Shown here piece after piece: positions 17,003-23,463 of a DNA stretch of 34,896 bases (within the stretch, counting starts at the first letter, position 1; each line of letters starts with the position of its first letter). The stretch lies in the IMG/VR virus record IMGVR_UViG_3300008267_000169, positions 1-34,896 of that record. One strand, 5' to 3'. A program made the position numbers and the translations under genes. Source of the stretch: a virus. Below the pieces are notes generated by a model. The model was not told where the DNA came from, ran no database searches, and saw only the letters and a program-made list of their open reading frames with translations.

Positions 17003-17557
17003 TTAAGAAATTTGATGAACATTTACTACAACGCTAGGCGTCTCTGGAATGCTAGGAGAAACTTGGGCTGGAAATTCTGCAAGAGATAATTGTGTGCTAT
17101 TTGCATTCCAGTAAATCTCAACATAATCACCAGCATTTTGTGCCGCGCCAGTAAGTTCAAAGTTTGCTACAAGATATGCTGGTAAGCTAGAATTCTTGCG
17201 TTGTTGCATATCAAACCTTGTAGTGCTGTTCGGGAAATTGTTCCCATTGTATTTTAGCCAGCAATCAAACGAATGCACGGCATTGTCTGGGTTGATTACT
17301 TGAAGAGAAAATGACAGAGAATATATCCCTGTTTTTGCGAATGTTATCTTTGTCCCATTAACAATGCTTATTCCGTTTGCAATACGCTGCGAGTTGATAC
17401 TGACAGGTTGTGGGGTTCCAAGAGTCAAGAATGGTTGATCCGTTGTATCAAAGAATGACCCATAGCTTCTCCCATACGGCACAGACAATTCAATCGCTTT
17501 AAGAATTTCCCAAAGCTGATTGTTAATTGTTAAATCTGTGAAGCAGTCTTTTTCCAT
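17003..17557 (-). CDS. CF-module adhesin with C1q/TNF-like jelly-roll tip (184 aa)
   Basis: The N-terminus MEKDCFTDLTINNQLWEIL is a CF module. From about residue 30 the strand pattern (YGSFFDTTDQPF, GTKITFAKTGIYSLSFSLQV, YVEIYWNANSTQLSL) is that of a C1q-like trimeric jelly roll, ending in VVVNVHQIS. Such domains act as trimeric ligand-binding tips in phage and bacterial proteins. It lies two bases from the upstream CF gene. Binding target unknown. Confidence 0.65.
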   Translation of the reverse strand: MEKDCFTDLTINNQLWEILKAIELSVPYGRSYGSFFDTTDQPFLTLGTPQPVSINSQRIANGISIVNGTKITFAKTGIYSLSFSLQVINPDNAVHSFDCWLKYNGNNFPNSTTRFDMQQRKNSSLPAYLVANFELTGAAQNAGDYVEIYWNANSTQLSLAEFPAQVSPSIPETPSVVVNVHQIS

Positions 17558-17558
17558 T

Positions 17559-18467
17559 TTAAATAATTGGCGGAGAGTTCTTGTATGGGTGTCCTGCCGG
17601 AAGATTTGCTACAAGTCCCCACTTCCAAGCTAAATATCCTTCTACTACTGTCTGCTGTGAATTATCAGCAAATGCTACAACCTCGGCGAGGTATCCTTCA
17701 ATGCTACTAGATTCTGCTTCATTCGCACCTAAATTTATAGATGAAAAACTAGTTGTTCCAATGTTTCCAGAGTTTAACAGTGTTCCATTCAATCTGAGTT
17801 GTGAATTTGCAGCGTTCCATTTAGTAACAAGAATGAAATCCAAATTATCAGGCACTGTTCCATTTGCTGTTCCTATAGTAGAAGTTCCAAGCATTTGCAA
17901 GGCATATGATGTAGTTTTCCTAATAGCCAAACGGACTCCTGTATTTTCGGTTCCAGAAAAGAAAAAATCTTGTGTAGCTACAGTTTCTACATCAGTTCTA
18001 AAAATCATTGCGATATTTAGAGGTGTTGCAGATTGATTGTATGTAAATGAATTATTTTCTAAAACTTGGTTGTTTGGGTCTGGCAATGCATACTCAAACA
18101 CATTTAATCCATTGAGCTTGCGCGTTCCAATTGTTGGGCCAATCTTTCCGACAGTTGTTACATTCAGTGTGCGGCTATTCCCGCTTTTGTCTGTAACTTG
18201 AGTTACCGTTAATCCGCTAGTTGTGATTGTCGTGGCGTCACTTGGATCATACCAAAATACTGTCGGTATTTGCTGTGGAGTCCACAATGCACCGCCACTT
18301 ATTGCGGAGTAGATTTGCCATAGCTGTCCATCAACAGTTAATCCATTAAAGCAATTCCTAGATATTAATTCTGGAACATAGAACTTTTGGCTTAATGATA
18401 CGAGGACATCATACAACTGGTTGTCAGTTGTTTTAGCAATAAAGCAATCTCTTTCATCTTCGGCCAT
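17559..18467 (-). CDS. CF-module adhesin with LamG/ConA-like lectin domain (302 aa)
   Basis: It carries two CF modules (DCFIAKTTDNQLYDVL and NCFNGLTVDGQLWQIY) in the first 60 residues. The lectin-like domain then runs from WYDPSDATTITTSGLTVTQV to VEGYLAWKWGL and NLPAGHPYKN; the last two are typical C-terminal signatures of phage LamG-type proteins. It is likely a sugar-binding receptor protein. The doubled module suggests module-level recombination. It follows a palindrome that abuts the previous gene's stop. Confidence 0.7.
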   Translation of the reverse strand: MAEDERDCFIAKTTDNQLYDVLVSLSQKFYVPELISRNCFNGLTVDGQLWQIYSAISGGALWTPQQIPTVFWYDPSDATTITTSGLTVTQVTDKSGNSRTLNVTTVGKIGPTIGTRKLNGLNVFEYALPDPNNQVLENNSFTYNQSATPLNIAMIFRTDVETVATQDFFFSGTENTGVRLAIRKTTSYALQMLGTSTIGTANGTVPDNLDFILVTKWNAANSQLRLNGTLLNSGNIGTTSFSSINLGANEAESSSIEGYLAEVVAFADNSQQTVVEGYLAWKWGLVANLPAGHPYKNSPPII

Positions 18468-18503
18468 TACTGTTTTATTCTAGTCGCAGATGGTTCAAAA
18501 TAT

Positions 18504-18519
18504 TTATCGTTTACGATAA
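18504..18519. repeat. Palindrome copy 6, TTATCGTTTACGATAA
   Basis: On the minus strand it begins immediately after the TAA stop (18520-18522) of the 88-aa CF gene, and precedes the ATG of the lectin-type gene by 36 bases. Loop TAAA. Confidence 0.95.
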
Positions 18520-18786
18520 TTAGGTAACAGGATTGAGGGCAGCAGACAGAGCTTCGTTAGTAAGATAGTATTGCTGGTCTTCAGTTTTTTGCACAAAGCA
18601 ATTTTCAGTAACTGGGGTGAGGCCACCAATGGTTGCGAGTCCAACATAGAATTGGTAGAGTTTAGCGGCATCGCTAGATGCATCATAGCAACCATAAGAG
18701 ACTGGAGTAATACCAGCGGCATCAGCAATTGTTTGAACGAAAGGATATGATTTATTGCGGTAATCGAGAGCGGTAAAGCAAGCCAT
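18520..18786 (-). CDS. Short CF-module-related protein (88 aa)
   Basis: MACFTALDYRNKSYPFVQTI at the start and ENCFVQKTEDQQYYLTNEAL near residue 60 are variants of the CF module, the first degenerate. The middle has ATIGGLTPVT. There is no adhesin tip, and the TAA stop at 18520-18522 is followed at once by a palindrome copy. Function is unknown; probably a minor capsid- or tail-bound protein related to the other CF genes. Confidence 0.5.
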   Translation of the reverse strand: MACFTALDYRNKSYPFVQTIADAAGITPVSYGCYDASSDAAKLYQFYVGLATIGGLTPVTENCFVQKTEDQQYYLTNEALSAALNPVT

Positions 18787-18802
18787 AGTTTTAAAAGGGT
18801 AA

Positions 18803-18831
18803 GGGTGAGGGAGAATGTAACTCCCCCACCC
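18803..18831 (-). other. G-rich hairpin between the decoration gene and the CF gene
   Basis: Arms of 11 (GGGTGAGGGAG and CTCCCCCACCC, one mismatch), seven-base loop. It has the same style as the hairpin after the capsid gene and again no T run, consistent with a stepwise drop in expression along the operon. Confidence 0.65.
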
Positions 18832-18842
18832 AAGGTTGAGGT

Positions 18843-19457
18843 TTAGTAGTAGATACCAACAACGTAGGCATTCACGTAGAGTGCGCCAACACGTCCAGCG
18901 GTATCCGCGCCCGAAGCGACATCAGCACCAGCGTTTGCGTAGGTGAAGGTAGTCGAGTTAACGACAGTAACTTCAGCCTGCACATCATTGAACGAGGTGT
19001 CGGTCATGCTGGCAATCGTGATGACATCGCCCGTGGCAAAGCCATGAGCAGCACCAGTAACGATGGTAGCAACGCCCGAAGTGCGAGCGCGGGTAGCGGT
19101 AGCTTGACCAGCACCCACAGTGGATTTCACCAAGCGGAGTTTGCCGGGGCCAGTGATAACGTAAGGATTAGCAACAAACGCAAGAGGATTGTAGCGGCCT
19201 TGGTTGTCAAGAGCGTCGGTGATGGTCAACGAGGAAGTAAGGTTTTCGCTAGAGGTTCCGTTGTCAACGACTACAATTGGGTCGGTGGCAGTGGTTCCGC
19301 GAGCGTAAGCTGTTTCCAGAACGATGCTTGTTGGAAAGAACTTAGTGTCTTGGTCGTTAAGAACCAAGAGGTCAGCGTCTCCAGCAGCGAGGAGGTTAAC
19401 GGCAATCGGGCCAAACAGGTTGACACGATCATAAGCGAGTGGTCGAGAATTAGACAT
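18843..19457 (-). CDS. Putative capsid decoration / minor head protein (204 aa)
   Basis: A soluble beta-rich protein that follows the major capsid gene. The N-terminus MSNSRPLAYDRVNLFGPI leads to an immunoglobulin- or beta-sandwich-like segment with TGAAHGFATGDVITIASMTD, a motif seen in many phage structural proteins. GC content and codon use resemble the capsid gene more than the fibres. The order capsid then decoration protein is common in podoviruses. The role is inferred. Confidence 0.5.
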   Translation of the reverse strand: MSNSRPLAYDRVNLFGPIAVNLLAAGDADLLVLNDQDTKFFPTSIVLETAYARGTTATDPIVVVDNGTSSENLTSSLTITDALDNQGRYNPLAFVANPYVITGPGKLRLVKSTVGAGQATATRARTSGVATIVTGAAHGFATGDVITIASMTDTSFNDVQAEVTVVNSTTFTYANAGADVASGADTAGRVGALYVNAYVVGIYY

Positions 19458-19481
19458 ATATTTTATTTTGTTTAAGGTTAT

Positions 19482-19508
19482 GGGGAGAGGCTTTAATAGC
19501 CCCTCCCC
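19482..19508 (-). other. G-rich hairpin between capsid gene and next gene
   Basis: Arms of 11 (GGGGAGAGGCT and AGCCCCTCCCC, one mismatch), loop of five. There is no T run after it on the minus strand, so it is not a classic terminator; more likely a partial terminator or RNA stability element that sets capsid protein over downstream gene levels. Confidence 0.7.
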
Positions 19509-19518
19509 TTATTTAACT

Positions 19519-20931
19519 TTAGGAAGGCACAACGATGTCGCCCACGCCAGCGCAGCTATAGCAGTCCTGATTGTTCTCAGGGACGATATAGTTCTGCACT
19601 TCGCAGCAGGAACCATAGAGGTTTTTGCTCTTAGGCATACGATGCAAGAAGGTGTGCATGATGGTTGGGTCTTTGACCTGTGCGGCCAGACGGAACTGGG
19701 CTTGATAGAAGCCCGTTTTGCGCCAGCGGTTGCACTCCCAATCTGGGTTCTTCCACTCCCAATCGCCAGCGTAGTTCTGGGTCATTTGTTGGGCTTGGCC
19801 GTAACCAGTCGAGGAAGGCATCGTCCACTTGCACATGGCTTTATTGACCATAGCAACCGAGATACCGAAGTCGGCATTGCGGTAGGCTTTGTTCGGGATA
19901 TAAGCACATCCGTTTTCAAGGACAGTCTTGATGTAGCGAGGAACGCGAACCAGACGCGCCCAAGTAGCAGGATCAGCTTCGTTGAACGGAGCGAGACCAG
20001 CGTTGAAGGCGGTGTCAGAGTTGAAGCGAGCGGAGTTGATGTCGTAACCGAAGGCGTAGTCGCCGATGATACGATTGATGCCGAGCTTCAGACGGGTAAG
20101 ACGCTCATCGAAGTCCGTGTTAGCATCCCAGTAACCATTGTTGCGCTTGGCTTGGAAGTAAAGCGCACGGCCAACTTGAGGATCAGGGATAACGATGTCG
20201 AGCAAAGGCTGACCAGTCGCGTCTTGGAGATCAAGGCGGAAAGCGTCATCTTCGTCTTGGAGGTCAACGAGTGCGTCATCAAGCATATCAAGCGAGAGGT
20301 AAGCAATCTTGTTGAGGTCAGCAGGAGCGAGCTTAACGCGAATGGCGCAAAGGTCGTAACCAGCTTCGTTGTTGACAGTATGTTCGGGAACGAACCATGC
20401 TTGGTCATCGACCAGTCCGCAGTAGGTTCCGTCATCCGTAGTGATACCCATCCATTTGTGTCCAGCACCACCGATGTAGTTGCTACGAAGGAACTCTTCG
20501 TGAACGTTCTTGGTGATACGGGCATTGGACTCCTCAAACTGAAGAATCTCTTCAGCAGGGAAAAGGCGGTAGAGAAGGCTCTCAACGCAAATCCAGTCAG
20601 TGGTCATCTCTTTACGGAGAAGCTCAAAGGTGTAGGACTCAGTGCCGGGGCGTTGAATCACTTCTGGTTTGCTATCGCAAGAATCAGTCTCGCAGTAGGT
20701 GTCGTTGATCGCACGGAAAGGGGTGCAAGGATCGTGGAATCCACGGCCAAAGCGGAACGCTTTCTGTTCGGTTGTGTGGTTCAAGGGCCAAGATTGCTCC
20801 TCGAAACGGGTGAAGTATGCAGAGTTAGTGACGAGCTTCTTCACATAGAGGTCGTTGAAATATTCGCGGCCCTCGCGGAAGAAACTGTCAATCTCAGCAC
20901 ATGAATTGAAATATAGCTGATCTGATGCCAT
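19519..20931 (-). CDS. Putative major capsid protein (470 aa)
   Basis: The protein is encoded downstream of portal and putative scaffold, has its own strong promoter and structured leader, and is the right length for an HK97-type capsid subunit of a podovirus. The N-terminal arm has FREGREYFNDLYVKKLVTNS. The middle is rich in Asp/Glu and aromatic residues. The C-terminal region has CCEVQNYIVPENNQDCYSCAG, with four Cys. About a dozen Cys in total is unusual for a capsid protein and may allow disulfide or metal links. GC is higher than in the fibre genes. No sequence-family match could be tested. Confidence 0.65.
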   Translation of the reverse strand: MASDQLYFNSCAEIDSFFREGREYFNDLYVKKLVTNSAYFTRFEEQSWPLNHTTEQKAFRFGRGFHDPCTPFRAINDTYCETDSCDSKPEVIQRPGTESYTFELLRKEMTTDWICVESLLYRLFPAEEILQFEESNARITKNVHEEFLRSNYIGGAGHKWMGITTDDGTYCGLVDDQAWFVPEHTVNNEAGYDLCAIRVKLAPADLNKIAYLSLDMLDDALVDLQDEDDAFRLDLQDATGQPLLDIVIPDPQVGRALYFQAKRNNGYWDANTDFDERLTRLKLGINRIIGDYAFGYDINSARFNSDTAFNAGLAPFNEADPATWARLVRVPRYIKTVLENGCAYIPNKAYRNADFGISVAMVNKAMCKWTMPSSTGYGQAQQMTQNYAGDWEWKNPDWECNRWRKTGFYQAQFRLAAQVKDPTIMHTFLHRMPKSKNLYGSCCEVQNYIVPENNQDCYSCAGVGDIVVPS

Positions 20932-21159
20932 AATATTTATTTTGTTAGAGTTTGATTTTTGTTTGATTTAGTTTAGTTCGCAAACGCAAAAGGCCCGAAA
21001 GCCCCAAGCGAATGCTTGTTGGTTTCGAGCCGGAATTCAACCCTCGGTGTCTTTTGCAAGACCAGTCCGGAATAGTTTTTTATTGGAGAACTATAACTCC
21101 AAGGCCGGGTTCGCCCACGCACTAATTTTATCGTTTCCGATAATTTCGTCTATCCCGTT
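20932..21159 (-). other. Structured 5' leader of the capsid transcript
   Basis: About 228 bases between the predicted start point and the capsid ATG, no gene. Minus-strand stems in order: the TTATCG palindrome (GAAA loop), TTGGAG/CTCCAA (21102-21083, eight-base loop), GTCTT-GCAA-AAGAC (21062-21049, GNRA-type loop) and CAAGC-ATTC-GCTTG (21018-21005). The last 40 bases before the ATG are A/T-rich and unstructured. Confidence 0.55.
21128..21143. repeat. Palindrome copy 7, TTATCGTTTCCGATAA
   Basis: In the capsid leader about 16-30 bases downstream of the predicted start point of the capsid promoter, where an operator or an RNA hairpin would act on the nascent transcript. Minus-strand loop GAAA. 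Confidence 0.95.
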
Positions 21160-21165
21160 GCGACG

Positions 21166-21193
21166 AAAATATGGATTATAGAATATATGTCAA
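21166..21193 (-). promoter_or_regulatory. Promoter of capsid operon (late class)
   Basis: Minus strand: CTCTTGACATAT with -35 TTGACA (21193-21188), 16-base spacer, -10 TATTTT (21171-21166), then TATTTTC continuing as GTCGCAACGG, like CGTGCAAAGG in the portal promoter. Predicted start about 21159. The HNH stop codon (21192-21190) is inside the -35 box. Confidence 0.75.
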
Positions 21194-21810
21194 GAGTTTT
21201 TTTCTGACCAAACAAAAATTTTCTTGTTATGCTTTTTGCGATTAACTGATCTTGGTATTACTTGCAAGTTACTTGGGGCATGAATTCCTCCAAGTGAGAT
21301 TGGATTTATATGATCTACTTCAAATGGAATTCCAAGTGTTTTAGATAATCTTTGAGCTTGTTCAAAAAGCGATGTGATTATCATTTTTGATTCTTTGGAT
21401 AATTCTGGTGTTTGAGATGTTTTTTTAGTTCTGTATTTTGCAAGCAATCCACTCATTCTTGCCCAATTTTTTTGTCTCCATTTTTTATTCGCTAAAGCAA
21501 TTTTGTCTTTATGGTTTTTATGGTAATTCCTAAAATATTCCCTTATCTTTTCTTTGTTTCTTTCCCTTCCAGTTTTAGCAACTAACAGATATTGTTCTCT
21601 ATTATTTTTTCTTCGTTCTTTTCTTTGAACGCTTCTCTTCTCTTTATTTTCTTCGTAGTTCTTTTTTGTGGCATCTTGTCTTTTCTTGTAAAGATCATTG
21701 AATTTTTCTGGAGTTACCCAGTATTCATTGTTTGGGTAGCATTTCCCATAAGCCCAAAATACCATCCCATCAGAATTTATTGATCCTTTTTTAAATTTTG
21801 CCGCTTGCAT
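21190..21810 (-). CDS. Free-standing HNH homing-type endonuclease (206 aa)
   Basis: Lys/Arg-rich repeats (residues about 45-120: EENKEKRSVQRKERRKN, NYHKNHKDKIALANKKWRQK) form a DNA-binding region. The C-terminal HNH motif VDHINPISLGGIHAPSNLQV carries Asp166, His167, His177 and Asn181. The gene lies between the terminator after the putative scaffold and the capsid promoter; its TGA stop is embedded in that promoter's TTGACA. The AT-rich base composition differs from the adjacent capsid gene. Likely an inserted selfish endonuclease of the HNH type common in phages. Confidence 0.8.
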   Translation of the reverse strand: MQAAKFKKGSINSDGMVFWAYGKCYPNNEYWVTPEKFNDLYKKRQDATKKNYEENKEKRSVQRKERRKNNREQYLLVAKTGRERNKEKIREYFRNYHKNHKDKIALANKKWRQKNWARMSGLLAKYRTKKTSQTPELSKESKMIITSLFEQAQRLSKTLGIPFEVDHINPISLGGIHAPSNLQVIPRSVNRKKHNKKIFVWSEKNS

Positions 21811-21857
21811 GAAGCATATTTAAAATGAGCGACAATTTATAATCAAGCAATATTTTT

Positions 21858-21898
21858 AAAAAAAGTTTGGGGGAGGTAGACCATGAACTACCTCCCCC
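21858..21898 (-). terminator. Rho-independent terminator after the scaffold gene
   Basis: On the minus strand a perfect 11-base-pair stem (arms 21898-21888 and 21879-21869, GGGGGAGGTAG/CTACCTCCCCC) with an eight-base loop is followed, after AAAC, by a run of seven T (21864-21858). It separates the portal-scaffold unit from the HNH gene and the capsid unit. Confidence 0.9.
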
Positions 21899-21927
21899 TT
21901 GTTCAAACCAGAACTAGGAATGATGGG

Positions 21928-23214
21928 CTATGCAGTTACTCGATTTTGCGGCGAGAATCTTGCGATCTTCGCGGCCAGTCCCTCCGTCATACTCATTCTT
22001 GGCTTCTGGGAATCCGTTGAACTTGGAGATGAAGAGATGCGTGACGATCCTTTCAGTTGTGAAATATAATCGTCTTTCTCTTTAACCATCTCTTGGTATG
22101 CTTTGAGTTGAGCTTGTAGCTTCTGATATGCGCGGCCTTGGTTGATAAGGCGGTTCATGTCTTCTACCGATGCTTGCTCATTACTCTGCTGAGTAGCTGC
22201 TAATGCGATAGCCTCATCGCGGGACAAGTCATACTTGATTCCCTTTTCTTTCATGTAGTCAGCAACCGCATCTGGGATCGCAGTAGCGTTATCAATTTCC
22301 TGCTGGGTATTCTTATACCCTTCTTTCCATTGATTCAGATACTTGTTGCGCCCGTCTTGCTCGCGTTGCTTTGATGTTTGAAGGATGTTTTGTTTAGTTT
22401 CCTCGAAGTTAACGAGGGCAGAATGGTGGTTGTTAGTTGCTTTGATGAAGCTGTTGACTTGCTCCGCGAACTGGTATTGCTTGAATTGCGAGAGCGAGTT
22501 CGTGATTTCTTCAAACGCTTGGTCTCGGTCAATCTCTGCTGCCCGACGATCTTCTTCGGATGCCGCATTGAAGATGGAGGCGTTTGCATTGACAGCACGG
22601 GAGAATGTTGAAAGAAGCGTTGGATCATTCGCCAGCAAATGCCTCGCACCATCATAAGTATTCTTGATGGGATCGAGGTAATTCTTTTTAAAGTCAGGAT
22701 TGCTTGTGATATCGTGGAAATCCAGTTTTCCTCGTAGGTCTTTGATCTGCTCGGATAGTTGTTGCTCAACTTCCAGCTTCTCTTGATTGGCTTTGTTGAG
22801 TTGTTCTTGGTAGTGGTTGGCTTCTTTAGTCGATGTTGACTCGGACACCATTCGCTCAAGTTCTTGGATTTTTGTTTCAAACTTGGGGACTTCTTCTTTC
22901 CTGTATTTCTCCAGTTCTTCTTTGAGCTTTCGGTTCTCTTCGATTTGTCGTTCAACGAATCCTTTTTTCTTCCCTGTTCGGTCAGACGTGATTTCAGCTT
23001 CGGTGACTCCAGTTGGTTCTTCGGGCGGTTCTTCTTCATTGTATTTAGGTATTCCAAGATTCGGGTCTCCGACATTGGTAGCACTAGGCTTGCCATCGTC
23101 AGCTTGTTGTTTGCTGAACTTCTTGAGGAAGTCAGATGTATTGCCCTTAATCGGAACTTGAGGTTTAGCCTTCAGTTCCTTGATTACTTCTGCTGTGTCG
23201 TTTGTGTCTGCCAT
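21928..23214 (-). CDS. Putative scaffolding protein (428 aa)
   Basis: Position between the portal and capsid genes. The product is highly charged and helical, with a long coiled coil from about residues 75 to 175 (NRKLKEELEKYRKEEVPKFE, QLSEQIKDLRGKL). The N-terminal part is polar and disordered; the C-terminal end (SRISSSPSSTDSQKPR) is Ser-rich and then basic (KIARFSPQNRV). These features suit a podovirus assembly scaffold that leaves or is cleaved from the procapsid. The start ATG is three bases after the previous stop. It is followed by a strong terminator hairpin. Confidence 0.65.
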   Translation of the reverse strand: MADTNDTAEVIKELKAKPQVPIKGNTSDFLKKFSKQQADDGKPSATNVGDPNLGIPKYNEEEPPEEPTGVTEAEITSDRTGKKKGFVERQIEENRKLKEELEKYRKEEVPKFETKIQELERMVSESTSTKEANHYQEQLNKANQEKLEVEQQLSEQIKDLRGKLDFHDITSNPDFKKNYLDPIKNTYDGARHLLANDPTLLSTFSRAVNANASIFNAASEEDRRAAEIDRDQAFEEITNSLSQFKQYQFAEQVNSFIKATNNHHSALVNFEETKQNILQTSKQREQDGRNKYLNQWKEGYKNTQQEIDNATAIPDAVADYMKEKGIKYDLSRDEAIALAATQQSNEQASVEDMNRLINQGRAYQKLQAQLKAYQEMVKEKDDYISQLKGSSRISSSPSSTDSQKPRMSMTEGLAAKIARFSPQNRVTA

Positions 23215-23217
23215 AAA

Positions 23218-23463
23218 TTAGATTTCGTCGAGGTCTGGGTCAATCGTGCCGTCTTTAGGTTCTTTATTTCTTGAAGAAGACTTGGTTTTTTTGAATTCTC
23301 CTTGTTCTTCTGTTCCAATAGCATCAATAGTTTTGATTGCATGGATAAGCGTGGTTACTCCTTCTGGTGGGTTTACGTTAAGCAACAAGTAAGCCTGTAG
23401 CTTGTTCCAATCTTCGTGTGTTGTTATTGCCGCGCATAGGGATTTTACTTTTTCGGTTGTCAT
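23218..23463 (-). CDS. Small polar protein between portal and scaffold (81 aa)
   Basis: MTTEKVKSLCAAITTHEDWN starts it; the C-terminal half is charged (KKTKSSSRNKEPKDG, DPDLDEI). ATGA overlap with the portal stop and a three-base gap to the scaffold gene make it part of the packaging-assembly operon. It has no recognised domain. Possibly an assembly helper; this is inferred only from position. Confidence 0.55.
   Translation of the reverse strand: MTTEKVKSLCAAITTHEDWNKLQAYLLLNVNPPEGVTTLIHAIKTIDAIGTEEQGEFKKTKSSSRNKEPKDGTIDPDLDEI

Noticed and set aside
19468-20904. Long open frame (478 codons) on the plus strand opposite the capsid gene
   Set aside because: It is antisense to a gene with good operon context and leader, has composition expected from GC-rich codons on the other strand, and lacks any recognisable motif.
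21005-21062. Possible tRNA in the capsid leader
   Set aside because: Some segments resemble a T arm (GGTTGAATTCC on the minus strand) but no acceptor stem, anticodon arm or CCA-side pairing can be completed.
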